NCBI GenBank assembly: GCA_016873165.1
Contig: VGXV01000001.1
Coordinates: 187,643-251,642 of the forward strand
From: Planctomycetota bacterium
GTDB taxonomy: Bacteria > Planctomycetota > Brocadiia > Brocadiales > Brocadiaceae
Length of the DNA stretch: 64,000 nucleotides
Direction: 5' to 3'
The notes beneath the pieces were generated by a model. The model searched no databases and was not told the origin of the DNA. It saw only the letters and a program-made list of their open reading frames with translations. Below are positions 43,202 to 52,064 of the stretch, piece by piece (within the stretch, counting starts at the first letter, position 1; every line of letters starts with the position of its first letter). A program made the translations under genes and the position numbers.

Positions 43202-44092
43202 TTACGCCTTCTTAAAAGCGCTGACAACATCTTTCTTGAATTTATCAATACCAACACGGTCAATACAGGTACCTATTCTTTCTTTTGTTTTACCATTCTT
43301 GTTATACCATTCCAATGTAGCAGCCACAAAATCATTAACTTTTTCATCGGATAAATAATCAAGAACGTGGTCTGCTTCCCGTGGATGTCTTCCATGCTTT
43401 CCACCCACCCGTACCAGCCATCCCTTTTTCTTTTCTTTCCAGGCATCTGTCGGGCATGCTTTAATACAATCACCGCAATACACACATTTCGATTTGTCAA
43501 ATATGGGTTTTCCATCTTTATCTGATACAATTGCGCCTTCCAGACATGCCTTTGCACATAACGTGCACCCATTGCATAAGTCTTTTGTCCAACCGGGATA
43601 TACTACGCCCTGGAACCCTAGATCAGATTCCCTTGTTCTTGTGCAATCGATAGGGCAACCGGAAAAACCCATTTTAAACTTGTGATGACACGGTGTACCG
43701 AAGAACTTTTCATCCACCTCCAGGGCCTTTGTCTGTGTATCCATAATTCCATTAGGATTGTATTCGCAACCGCCGCATGCAGTAGGGACCCTTACCCTTG
43801 GCCCGCAGGAGGCAACCTTCTGCCCAACTGTAGCCAATTCCTTCACCACTGTATCAAAATCATCTATATGAACCCCGATAATTTCTACCGATTGCCTAAA
43901 ACTCAGGTGGCAATACCCCAATCGACTGTATTTTTTCGCGACTTCCGCGATTTTCAACATCTTGTCAGGTGTAATCCGACCACCGGGAACTTTTAATCGA
44001 ACCGTAAAAAGATCTTTTTGCGTCTGTTTTATAAACCCTCCAGACTTTAATTCATTTAAATCGATCTTTTGTTTTACTGTTTTTTCCGCCAT
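43202..44092 (-). CDS. Siroheme sulfite reductase-like protein with ferredoxin domain (AsrC/Dsr-LP type)
   Basis: 296 residues. N-terminal ferredoxin-half domain (VRLKVPGGRITPDKMLKIA, GYCHLSFRQSVEI). The siroheme/4Fe-4S half carries VPTACGGCEYN and KMGFSGCPIDC (GCPxDC, the family siroheme-cluster signature). An inserted ferredoxin module carries CNGCTLCAKACLEG and CVYCGDCIKACPTDAW. Size and order match anaerobic sulfite reductase subunit C and the small Dsr-like proteins, which reduce sulfite (or nitrite) to sulfide (or ammonia). Met8, the siroheme synthase, is upstream on the same strand. In an anammox cell assimilatory sulfite reduction is the simplest role. Confidence 0.88.
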   Translation of the reverse strand: MAEKTVKQKIDLNELKSGGFIKQTQKDLFTVRLKVPGGRITPDKMLKIAEVAKKYSRLGYCHLSFRQSVEIIGVHIDDFDTVVKELATVGQKVASCGPRVRVPTACGGCEYNPNGIMDTQTKALEVDEKFFGTPCHHKFKMGFSGCPIDCTRTRESDLGFQGVVYPGWTKDLCNGCTLCAKACLEGAIVSDKDGKPIFDKSKCVYCGDCIKACPTDAWKEKKKGWLVRVGGKHGRHPREADHVLDYLSDEKVNDFVAATLEWYNKNGKTKERIGTCIDRVGIDKFKKDVVSAFKKA

Positions 44093-44248
44093 TGCTACTC
44101 CCGCCTCTTTAATTTTAACTATATTATAATAAAGTATTTACACACACCACTATAGGTCTTTTTTAACTAAAATAAATGTTAGCACTTCACTAAAACTCAT
44201 GCAAGAAAAAAGAAATTTAAAGAGAATTCGCTTCATTAAATGTCTTTG

Positions 44249-44887
44249 CTATTTACAAGAATATTTTTCAGAAATAATATTGAGTATCTTCTTTTTTGTT
44301 TCCGAACATCCCTTTTCTTTAAAGAAATCGAACATATCCATTTCTGCGATTCGTTGCAGTATTTCCCGCCGTACTTTTTCGTCCGGTATTTCATCGAGAA
44401 CTTTACCACGCGTTTCTGATAAAAGTTCTATAAATTCACCGTATTCGTTTCCAAACAAAGTCTCCAGTTGCAGGCGAATATTACGTGCAAAAGCAGGGCT
44501 TGCCCCTCCGGTCGAAATAGTAATACAAAGGTCTCCGCGCACAATTGATGACGGAACAATAAAAGAGCAGTAATCCGGTTTGTCTACAACGTTAACCAAT
44601 ATCCCTTTTCTGACTGCGTCATGATAGATTTTTTTATTTACCTCTTCATTATCAGTAGATGCAATTACAATTACCGCTCCATTCAGAAAGCATTCATCGT
44701 ATTTCTGTTTAATAAGTTCTATATCTCCTTCCTTTTCCATTTCCGGGCAAAACGCAGGAGATACCACCACAACCTTTCCGCCGGCATCTTTCAAGCTACA
44801 AACCTTGCGCCAGGCGACATTTCCGCCTCCGACTACAACACATTTTTTATCTTTTATATTTATTTGTGCCGGGTAATATTTCGACAT
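44249..44887 (-). CDS. Precorrin-2 dehydrogenase / siroheme synthase, Met8-type
   Basis: 212 residues, the CysG N-terminal half alone. Binds NAD with VVGGGNVAWRKV (GxGxVAxRK) and includes the catalytic Asp region and the siroheme signature VDKPDYCSFIVPSSI and ISTGGASPAFARNIR. It oxidises precorrin-2 to sirohydrochlorin and may insert iron. Its product is the cofactor of the AsrC-like reductase downstream and, by the alternative route, a precursor for AhbD-type heme synthesis. It starts 14 bases after lysA. Confidence 0.93.
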   Translation of the reverse strand: MSKYYPAQINIKDKKCVVVGGGNVAWRKVCSLKDAGGKVVVVSPAFCPEMEKEGDIELIKQKYDECFLNGAVIVIASTDNEEVNKKIYHDAVRKGILVNVVDKPDYCSFIVPSSIVRGDLCITISTGGASPAFARNIRLQLETLFGNEYGEFIELLSETRGKVLDEIPDEKVRREILQRIAEMDMFDFFKEKGCSETKKKILNIISEKYSCK

Positions 44888-44901
44888 ACCTTAACTCTCC
44901 G

Positions 44902-46191
44902 TTAAAGAAGACCCTCACCGGCAATTAAATCTTCGTACGTTTCCCGTTTTCTTATCACAAAGTACTTGTCCTTATCCACAAGAATCTCGCATGGACGCGG
45001 ACGGGAATTATAGCTGGAACTCATCGCAAAACCATAAGCGCCAGCACTGAATATCGCCAGCAAATCGCCCTCATCCACTTGCGGAATCGCCCTGTCTTTG
45101 GCAAATACATCGCTGCTCTCACAGACAGGACCAACAATATCAACTACCTCCATCCCCTTTTTTACCTCACCAGTGCCGGGAGTTTCAGTATCGGACATGG
45201 TAATGTTGGTTTTCACCGGCCATATTCTATGAAAAGCATCGTATAGCGCGGGACGCAGCAAATCATTCATCGCCGCGTCACAAATAACAAATTTCTTCCC
45301 ATGCGAGTTCTGTTTATTATAAATAACACTTGTTACTAATATTCCCGAATTGCCCACGATAAAACGCCCTGGCTCCGTGATAACCTGGCACTGCATTTCT
45401 TTAACAAACGGCAGTATTTTGGCGGAATAATCTTTTGGCTTTATCACTTCTTCTCCTGTGTAGGAAATACAGTATCCTCCCCCTATATTCAGATACTGTA
45501 TATTCATACCTGCCTTACGGCATTTCTGAATGAATACGGTAATTTTTTTTAAGGCATTCACATACGGGTCAACGGAATATATCGGCGAACCCAAATGCAC
45601 ATGAAGCCCGCAGATATTGACGTTTTTATATGTTTTTGATTTTTCAATAATTGTTTCCGCAACAGTTAAATCAATACCAAACTTGTTTTCCTTTTTCCCT
45701 GTTGTTGTTTTTGCATGAGTTTTGGCATCAATATCAGGATTAATACGCAAAGCGACTTTTGCCGTTTTTTTCATCTTGCCCGCAACAGCATTTATGTGTT
45801 CAATCTCCGCTATTGATTCCGCATTAAACATGAAAATATCATTTTCCAGGGCATATCGTATCTCTTTATCCGTTTTCCCGACTCCGGCAAATACAATCTT
45901 TGAGGGTTTTCCTCCTGCCTTGAGCGCGCGAAACAATTCGCCTCCCGACACTACATCAAACCCCGATCCCGCATCAGCTAACACTTTGCAAATCGAAAGA
46001 TTTGAATTGGACTTGACGGAAAAACAAATTGTAGTGTCAACCTCCTGAAATGCGGTTCTTAAATCATTAAATCTTGAGAGAATCGCATTCTTGCTGTATA
46101 TATAAACCGGCGTGCCGGTCTCTGAAACAATATCGCTGATCTTTACCCCCTCACAGAAAAGGGTATTCTGTTTATAATGAAAATCATTCAT
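44902..46191 (-). CDS. lysA: Diaminopimelate decarboxylase
   Basis: 429 residues, PLP type III fold. Makes L-lysine from meso-diaminopimelate. Seen: the PLP lysine in TTICFSVKSNSNLSI, the HLGSPI region (GLHVHLGSPIY), GGGYCISYTGEE-like phosphate loop, and CESSDVFAKDR with the substrate cysteine near residue 350. The start overlaps nothing and is six bases after argH. Usual length. Pathway partner lysC lies at 25 kb. Confidence 0.96.
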   Translation of the reverse strand: MNDFHYKQNTLFCEGVKISDIVSETGTPVYIYSKNAILSRFNDLRTAFQEVDTTICFSVKSNSNLSICKVLADAGSGFDVVSGGELFRALKAGGKPSKIVFAGVGKTDKEIRYALENDIFMFNAESIAEIEHINAVAGKMKKTAKVALRINPDIDAKTHAKTTTGKKENKFGIDLTVAETIIEKSKTYKNVNICGLHVHLGSPIYSVDPYVNALKKITVFIQKCRKAGMNIQYLNIGGGYCISYTGEEVIKPKDYSAKILPFVKEMQCQVITEPGRFIVGNSGILVTSVIYNKQNSHGKKFVICDAAMNDLLRPALYDAFHRIWPVKTNITMSDTETPGTGEVKKGMEVVDIVGPVCESSDVFAKDRAIPQVDEGDLLAIFSAGAYGFAMSSSYNSRPRPCEILVDKDKYFVIRKRETYEDLIAGEGLL

Positions 46192-46197
46192 GCGTGT

Positions 46198-47580
46198 TTA
46201 TCCTTTACTCAATTTTCTTTCCCAGTATGCAATGCGGTTCTTCACAAAACGCGGCGCTGAAGAACCGGAGCTTTTATAATTCCTCACACAATTCTCCACC
46301 CCAAGCACTTGAAACACGTCTTTCGTAATAAAAGGAGAAAATTGTTTCATGGTCTCTAAATCAATATCTTTTATCTTTACATTCGTCCGAACGCATTCCC
46401 GCACAATGTTTCCAACAATTTCATGTGCTTTGCGAAACGGTACATTTCTTTTTACCAAAAATTCAGCCAATGCTGTTGCATCACTAAAACCATTTTCACA
46501 CGCAGACTTCATTTTCTCCCCATTAAAACGGGTATTCGCAACAAGCTCTGCAAATATATTCAGCATAGAATGAACCGTTTCCACCGCATCAAAAATAGCG
46601 ACTTTATCTTCCTGCATATCCCGGTTATAACTTAAAGGCAACCCCTTAAACAACGTTAGTAAAGTTGTTAAATGGCTATACACACGCCCACACTTACCTC
46701 TGATAAGCTCCAGCACATCGGGATTCTTTTTTTGCGGCATTATGCTCGAACCCGTGCAGTACGCGTCACTAATATCAATAAAACGCAACTCGTCATTGCA
46801 CCAAATAATCCATTCTTCACAGAGCCTGGACAAGTGCATTGAAATTATAGAAAGGCAGAATGCGTATTCCATGCAAAAATCCCGGTCACTTACCGCATCG
46901 ATACTATTTTGACAAATACCGTCAAAGCGAAGCATTTCTGCCGTTAGCACAGGATCGGTCGGCAACGTTGTGCCGGCAAGGGCACATGCGCCCAGAGGTG
47001 ATTCATTAAGTCTTTTTGAACAATCGAGAAGCCTCTTCTTATCTCTTTCCAGCATTTCTACATATGCCAATAAATAATGGGACAAAAGTATTGGCTGCGC
47101 ATGCTGCATATGGGTAAAACCAGGCATTATAACGCCAAAATGTTCCTTTGCCTTTTTCACCACCGCTTGCTGCACTGCGGTTAAACAGTTCTGTGTAATC
47201 AATATTTGTTCGCGTGCCCACAACCTCAGGTCCAGAGCTACCTGATCATTTCTGCTTCTGGCAGTATGTAATTTCTTTGCAGGCTCTCCGATACGTTCTA
47301 TCAGAGCCGATTCAATATTCATATGAATATCTTCGAGACTTTTTTTGAACGTAAACGTGCCGTCATTTATTTCTTCTAAAATACTTTTCAGACCTTTTAC
47401 AATCTCCTTTTTTTCCTTTTCCGTGATAATCTTGCACTTCGCAAGCATGGTTGCATGCGCAATGCTCCCCTCAATATCATACTTATAGAGACGCCAATCA
47501 AAGGAAATCGATTCGGTAAAAGACTCTACCGACTCTTTTGTCTGCTCTGTAAATCTTCCACCCCAAAGTTTCTTCTTCAT
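46198..47580 (-). CDS. argH: Argininosuccinate lyase
   Basis: 460 residues of the fumarase/aspartase superfamily; cleaves argininosuccinate to arginine and fumarate. N-terminal KKKLWGGRFTEQTKESVESF is diagnostic. The signature GSSIMPQKKNPDVLELIRG is at about residue 280, with its catalytic Ser in the loop; HTARSRNDQVA holds the substrate His/Arg region. First gene of the argH-lysA-met8 run. Length and motifs are intact. Confidence 0.97.
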   Translation of the reverse strand: MKKKLWGGRFTEQTKESVESFTESISFDWRLYKYDIEGSIAHATMLAKCKIITEKEKKEIVKGLKSILEEINDGTFTFKKSLEDIHMNIESALIERIGEPAKKLHTARSRNDQVALDLRLWAREQILITQNCLTAVQQAVVKKAKEHFGVIMPGFTHMQHAQPILLSHYLLAYVEMLERDKKRLLDCSKRLNESPLGACALAGTTLPTDPVLTAEMLRFDGICQNSIDAVSDRDFCMEYAFCLSIISMHLSRLCEEWIIWCNDELRFIDISDAYCTGSSIMPQKKNPDVLELIRGKCGRVYSHLTTLLTLFKGLPLSYNRDMQEDKVAIFDAVETVHSMLNIFAELVANTRFNGEKMKSACENGFSDATALAEFLVKRNVPFRKAHEIVGNIVRECVRTNVKIKDIDLETMKQFSPFITKDVFQVLGVENCVRNYKSSGSSAPRFVKNRIAYWERKLSKG

Positions 47581-47957
47581 GAATTCATACTTTCACAATA
47601 GAATAATTTTTTTTGTATATCACCTTCATAGAATAGCAATACACACCCAAAATAACATTCCCTCGCACATCAGATACAACGCCAGAAGGGGAACACCACT
47701 CAAATTATAAACGAAAAAGAAGTAATATAGCTCAATACCTGCACCTAGTCAATACAATAACACTGTTGAAACGACAACGTCAAAGTCTTAATGCGAAGCA
47801 ACCTGAGTAAGCAGGAATGAATAAATATTTGCATAGAGGAAATGAAGATAGAAAACAAAAACAATAGAATCATTGACAAACGTACAAAAATTAAAAGGAA
47901 GTGAGCTTGCTATGAATTCGCGAATGAATCGTGAAGATTTTCGCTTTTGTCAGTATC
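47581..47957. other. Intergenic region upstream of argH
   Basis: 377 bases between the start of argH and the end of a small antitoxin-like gene, both on the minus strand. Probably holds the argH promoter. No open frame longer than about 20 codons with a ribosome binding site, no strong hairpin, and no repeat was noticed. Confidence 0.5.
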
Positions 47958-48200
47958 TTATTCACCATCGCCATCCAAAACCTTTCTGTCTTTCTTAATC
48001 TTTACAATCGAATAACTGCCATCGGAATTAACCTTAATTTTTCCTTTAACTATCTCAACCGCTTCTTTGAAACCCTTTTCAAAATACACCCGCTTCTCTT
48101 CAAATGTCATATTCTTGATGTCTTTATACACAGATTCCTTCCATTCCCAAACCTCAGAGAGAGCTTTTGATACAGAAGCCATTTTCTCATTCGTTTTCAT
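47958..48200 (-). CDS. Small charged protein, probable antitoxin partner of a PIN fragment
   Basis: 80 residues, charged, helical in the first 55 (VWEWKESVYKDIKNMTFEEKRVYFEKGF), then a short beta-like tail (NSDGSYSIVKIKKDRK). It overlaps the preceding PIN-type frame by 14 bases, the usual layout of VapBC-like pairs. Similar short proteins (with a VWxxKExxY motif) often sit downstream of PIN genes in other genomes. The cognate PIN is truncated, so the pair may no longer work. No DNA-binding motif is recognised. Confidence 0.6.
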   Translation of the reverse strand: MKTNEKMASVSKALSEVWEWKESVYKDIKNMTFEEKRVYFEKGFKEAVEIVKGKIKVNSDGSYSIVKIKKDRKVLDGDGE

Positions 48201-48396
48201 AAACCACCTCCATTGGATTTGTCAAAATTAGCGGATAAAAATAACCTTCCTTTTCGTTTATTATTTTAACACTTAATTGCTTCTGTATGTTAGAAAGATG
48301 TTTAAAATTCCATGATAACAATATGTCCATCTGATTACAGGTGGCAATAGCAATATGTTGGGCATCTTCTAACTTTTTGGGAGGTATAAATCCCAT
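48187..48396 (-). pseudogene. C-terminal fragment of a PIN-domain (VapC-like) nuclease
   Basis: 69 codons matching only the end of a PIN domain: KKLEDAQHIAIATCNQMDILLSWNFKHLSN, with the acidic residue (Asp) and the SWNFKHL motif of the family's C-terminal active site. The first ~80 residues with the leading Asp are missing. The ATG at 48396 lies inside the 3' end of the 155-codon gene upstream (27 bases overlap). Either the N-terminal part was lost when the upstream gene was placed here, or this is a decayed toxin. Confidence 0.65.
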
Positions 48397-48836
48397 CTTT
48401 TATATTTTCCATACCGGTATGGAAGTCTTCGAACATAAGCTATGCAACCGCTGTACGGCACAATCCGTTTTTCTTCATGTTCAGTGAGTTGCTGCACCTC
48501 AGTTATAATAGTATTCAATATCTGGTAGTAACGACTTACATCACCTAACAAATTTACTCTTATAGATGGGTTATTTTCTCTGTAATAATCATCTGCCAAT
48601 TTCCTGATTTCCTTCAGATTTTTCCCTTCTTTGGCTTTATCTTTAGACCCTTTGATTGACTCATCCAAATATATTTCTCTAACCTCCAAACCAAATGCCA
48701 CCGTTCCTGTTCTTACAATCACGTCTGGCCAGCGAACCTCATCAGGAGAAGGCTCAACATTCCATGTCTCACCAAGCAATTCACCTGCTTTCTTGGCATA
48801 ATCTATTTCAAGAAATTTTTTATGTGCTATAGTCAT
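48369..48836 (-). CDS. Unknown 155-residue protein, possibly nuclease-like
   Basis: No family recognised. The stretch EVRWPDVIVRTGTVAFGLEVREI has the look of an Asp...Glu-x-[RK] arrangement found in PD-(D/E)xK nucleases, but the lysine is replaced by Arg and the match is weak. The rest is mixed helix and strand, without signal or membrane segment. It lies before a PIN fragment and a small antitoxin-like gene in an accessory area. ATG at 48836 is the only good start. Confidence 0.5.
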   Translation of the reverse strand: MTIAHKKFLEIDYAKKAGELLGETWNVEPSPDEVRWPDVIVRTGTVAFGLEVREIYLDESIKGSKDKAKEGKNLKEIRKLADDYYRENNPSIRVNLLGDVSRYYQILNTIITEVQQLTEHEEKRIVPYSGCIAYVRRLPYRYGKYKRWDLYLPKS

Positions 48837-49272
48837 TATTTCTATCTTTAGAAATTTTATTACGGCAATTTTAGATGTTGGCTTAGAGCGAACGCATTAT
48901 TTTATTACAAATTTAATTATCAACCCTATTCTGATAAATTTTTAGAAGAAATTGGCGTGTGCATTATAAATAATGCAATTTTATTGTCAATATTCAAAAA
49001 GGGAAAACACTAATGGAGAGTATAGGACTGAAGCTGTCCACTACCATCACGGCAACATCACAGTCATTTTAAAAAGGATACACAATAAATCAAAAATTAT
49101 CTTTGATTTATTGTACCAAACATATCCGCGTGATGATGTAACATAATCCTTTTTAATTGTTTATAAATTTCCATCGTGCGTCCTTATACCGATAATCTTT
49201 AAAAAAGAACACACTTTACGAATACACCTATTTTCAGTTGACAACTCTTCCTTACAAAACTATTATCTCTGC
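48837..49272. other. Intergenic region holding a nested inverted-repeat element
   Basis: 436 bases between divergent genes. Its main structure is the element at 49069-49156 (listed apart). The rest is AT-rich; CATCACG (near 49046) and CGTGATG (near 49131) add an outer imperfect repeat. No open frame worth calling was found. Confidence 0.5.
49069..49156. repeat. Nested inverted repeat (MITE-like or structured RNA)
   Basis: Outer perfect 11-bp inverted repeat TTAAAAAGGAT (49069-49079) / ATCCTTTTTAA (49146-49156). Inside it lies a perfect 13-bp hairpin, ACAATAAATCAAA (49082-49094) / TTTGATTTATTGT (49102-49114), loop of seven. Two perfect nested pairings in 88 bases are beyond chance. It may be a miniature mobile element, a structured transcript or a double terminator. 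Confidence 0.6.
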
Positions 49273-50229
49273 ATGTTTTCATTTGCCAACATTAAACAAT
49301 ATAAAAAAATACTTCTCCTGTTTCTGCTGATTTTGTTCGCAAGCAGTATCATTGCGCCAATGGTAAAAATGTTTCTGGATGCATTTTTACCATCAAACTC
49401 TTTCTTTGTAAAATTACTTGATTATGAAAACGGGAGCTATAATTTCGCACGGGTAATGCGGCGTATTATCATGGCGGTTGCCATTCTTTTTATATTTTTA
49501 TTGAGAAAATCACTTATGTTTCCCTCTTTCGGAACTATCGGTTTAAAACCAAGCAAAGGCTGCTGGCAGCAATTGCAAATGGGATTTCTTATCAGCATCG
49601 GTATGTTTATTTTTTACTTTACATTTTTATATATTTACGGAACTATTACGTTCCAAATGGATATAAAATCCTTCGGAAGTTTATTCGGAAAACTTTTGAG
49701 CTTAATACTAATCGCCGTTATTGTCGGTTGTGTGGAGGAATTGATTTTCAGAGGATTTATCTTTCAAAGTGTTTTAAGGGATACAAAGGTATTGTTTGCC
49801 GTTTTTTTCAGTAGTATTTTTTATTCGTTACTCCATTTTTTCAAATCCGATTTTCTTGCGACTCCTGGTTTTCAGCCGTTTGTTGGTTTTATTGTGGTTT
49901 ATCAATCGTTTGCTAATATTATTCTTAATATTGCAGAAATCCTTCCCCTTATTATCGGACTCTTTATCGTAGGCACGATTCTTTCCTATGCCTATTTGAA
50001 ATCAAATTCGTTATATCTCCCCATCGGATTACATGCCGGATGGGTATTTTTAATAAAGGCAAACAGACTCTTTTTTGATTTTGTCGGATCAAAATCAGGC
50101 TGGTTGTTTGGTGATCGTAAGTTAATTAATGGTCTTATTGGTTGGATTTTTCTTATCGTTACGCTTTTAATTGTCCATTTTTTTACCAAAACACTGCACA
50201 ATGGAAAAAACCCTGCAAGAGCTTGCTGA
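49273..50229 (+). CDS. CPBP family intramembrane metalloprotease
   Basis: 318 residues, about eight transmembrane helices. CPBP (CAAX protease and bacteriocin-processing) motifs: GCVEELIFRGFIFQ (EExxxR), SSIFYSLLHFFK (FxxxH) and LYLPIGLHAGWVF (HxxxN/G-type third motif). The family cleaves prenylated or signal-like peptides or gives immunity to bacteriocins. lpxD starts 29 bases before its stop, so the gene is co-transcribed with lipid A genes. Substrate unknown. Confidence 0.88.
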   Translation: MFSFANIKQYKKILLLFLLILFASSIIAPMVKMFLDAFLPSNSFFVKLLDYENGSYNFARVMRRIIMAVAILFIFLLRKSLMFPSFGTIGLKPSKGCWQQLQMGFLISIGMFIFYFTFLYIYGTITFQMDIKSFGSLFGKLLSLILIAVIVGCVEELIFRGFIFQSVLRDTKVLFAVFFSSIFYSLLHFFKSDFLATPGFQPFVGFIVVYQSFANIILNIAEILPLIIGLFIVGTILSYAYLKSNSLYLPIGLHAGWVFLIKANRLFFDFVGSKSGWLFGDRKLINGLIGWIFLIVTLLIVHFFTKTLHNGKNPARAC

Positions 50230-51241
50230 TTACGTGGGAGGAAAGGTTGTCGGCGATCCCAATACCATCATTAATGGAATCATGGGAATTGACGAAGCAA
50301 CAGAAGGCCACATTACATTTGTCTCCAATGAAAAATACGTAAAAAAAATTAATTCTACAAGGGCTTCTGCGGTAATCGTTTCACCAAAGCTTACAGATAT
50401 AAAAAAGAATCTGCTTGTTTGCAACAATCCCTACCTTGCGTTTGCAAAAATAGTGGAATTATTGTTGTATAAAAAACCTGAATATGTAAAAGGCATCGAC
50501 CCTACTGCAAGGATTGCCGAAAGTGTAAAAATCGGACAAGATGTTTCAATCCATACATACTCTACTATAGAAAAAAACACTTCCATCGGCGAGCGCGTGG
50601 TTATCTTCCCCGGTGTCTTTATCGGAGAAAACTGTACCATCGGAGACGATACCGTCCTCCACGCAAACGTAGTTATTTATCCCGATACCATAATTGGCAA
50701 ACGGGTTACCATTCACAGTAATACGGTAATCGGAAGCAGCGGTTTCGGATATGCCCCCGATGGACAAAGCTATTTTAAAATACCACAAGTAGGTACTGCC
50801 GTTATAGAAGACGATGTTGACATTGGCGCAAATACTACTATCAACAGGGCTGCTTTGGGACAAACAATCATTCGGCGGGGAACAAAAATTGACAGCCAGG
50901 TTGTCATCTCTCATAATGTAGAAGTTGGCGAAGATTCCCTGATCGTTTCACAGGTAGGGATCGCAGGCACCGCAAAAATCGGAAAACACGTGACCCTTGC
51001 CGGAGGCGTCGGCATTATCGGACATATTACCGTAGGTGACAATGTAACCGTTGGCGGACGTTCCGGAGTGGCGCAAGATCTTCCCGCCAATGGAACGTAT
51101 TTGGGAACGCCCGCTCTTCCCATTCAAAAAATGCGGCGCTGCTATGTAATTATTGAAAAATTGCCTGAAATGAAAGATCATATAAAATCCCTTGAAAAAA
51201 GATTACAACAACTGGAAGAAAAATGGAAAAACTCGGATTAA
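50201..51241 (+). CDS. lpxD: UDP-3-O-(3-hydroxyacyl)glucosamine N-acyltransferase
   Basis: Third enzyme of lipid A synthesis; adds the second acyl chain to UDP-3-O-acylglucosamine. ATG 50201 (MEKTLQELADYVGGKVVGD) is the family start; the frame is open ten codons upstream. 346 residues: N-terminal uridine-binding domain, then left-handed beta-helix hexapeptide repeats (about 100-290), catalytic His in VVISHNVEVGEDSLIVSQVG, and a C-terminal helix. It overlaps the CPBP gene by 29 bases and lpxI by 19 bases. Confidence 0.95.
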   Translation: MEKTLQELADYVGGKVVGDPNTIINGIMGIDEATEGHITFVSNEKYVKKINSTRASAVIVSPKLTDIKKNLLVCNNPYLAFAKIVELLLYKKPEYVKGIDPTARIAESVKIGQDVSIHTYSTIEKNTSIGERVVIFPGVFIGENCTIGDDTVLHANVVIYPDTIIGKRVTIHSNTVIGSSGFGYAPDGQSYFKIPQVGTAVIEDDVDIGANTTINRAALGQTIIRRGTKIDSQVVISHNVEVGEDSLIVSQVGIAGTAKIGKHVTLAGGVGIIGHITVGDNVTVGGRSGVAQDLPANGTYLGTPALPIQKMRRCYVIIEKLPEMKDHIKSLEKRLQQLEEKWKNSD

Positions 51242-52041
51242 TTGCCGGAAACGGACGATTCCCCATACTGTTTGCCAAAGGCGCAAAACACAATAATGTC
51301 CCCGTAATAGCCGTTGCTATTGAAGGGGAAACCTCTCCGGAAATTGAACAGTATGTAGAAAAACTTTACTGGATCGGCGTCGCACAGATTGGCAAGCTCA
51401 TCAAAATATTCAAACAGGAAAACATTTCCAAAGCGGTCATGGCAGGCGGTCTTACCAAAAGCAATATGTTCTCCTCTATGAGGAATCTCAAATTCCTCCC
51501 CGACCTGAGAACCATTAACCTCTGGTATAAAAATGTAAAGAGGAGAGATGATCAATCTCTCCTCGGAGCGGTTGCAGATGAGTTGTTGAAAGACGGCATA
51601 GAATTGCAAAATTCCACACTTTACGTGCCTCAACTGCTTGCAAAGAAAGGCATACTTACCAGGAAAAAACCAACCGACAGGGAAATGGACGATATCAACT
51701 ATGCTTTTCCATTGGCAAAAGAAATTGCCATGCATGGCATCGGACAATGCATTGTTATTAAAGAAAAAGTGGTTCTTGCGGTGGAAGCCTTTGAAGGAAC
51801 CGATGAAGCAATCCGCAGAGGCGGAAAACTGGGGAGAAGCGATGTGGTCGTTATCAAAGTGTGCAAACAGAACTTTGATCCCCGGTTTGATATTCCCACC
51901 GTAGGTCTTGAAACTATCAAAACACTGAAAGAATCTTCTGCCTCCGTTCTTGCCCTTGAAGCGGAAAGAACCATCATACTCGACGTCGAAGAAACCCTTG
52001 CAGAGGCTGACAAGGCAGGCATTTCCGTTATAGGAATATAA
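51223..52041 (+). CDS. lpxI: UDP-2,3-diacylglucosamine pyrophosphatase LpxI
   Basis: 272 residues. LpxI replaces LpxH in many bacteria and releases lipid X by attack on the alpha phosphate. Visible: KLGLIAGNGRFPILFAKGAK, KAVMAGGLTKSNMF, and the catalytic part VLAVEAFEGTDEAIRRGG with its conserved Asp/Glu. It overlaps the end of lpxD by 19 bases in another frame, showing a tight lipid A operon. The presence of LpxI shows the cell makes LPS-type lipid A, as expected for Brocadiales. Confidence 0.93.
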   Translation: MEKLGLIAGNGRFPILFAKGAKHNNVPVIAVAIEGETSPEIEQYVEKLYWIGVAQIGKLIKIFKQENISKAVMAGGLTKSNMFSSMRNLKFLPDLRTINLWYKNVKRRDDQSLLGAVADELLKDGIELQNSTLYVPQLLAKKGILTRKKPTDREMDDINYAFPLAKEIAMHGIGQCIVIKEKVVLAVEAFEGTDEAIRRGGKLGRSDVVVIKVCKQNFDPRFDIPTVGLETIKTLKESSASVLALEAERTIILDVEETLAEADKAGISVIGI

Positions 52042-52064
52042 TTGTTTTACCACATTTAAAACCT

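Noticed and set aside
51238-52053. A 271-codon open frame on the minus strand
   Set aside because: It lies fully opposite lpxI, which has clear family motifs and operon context; the reverse frame has none.
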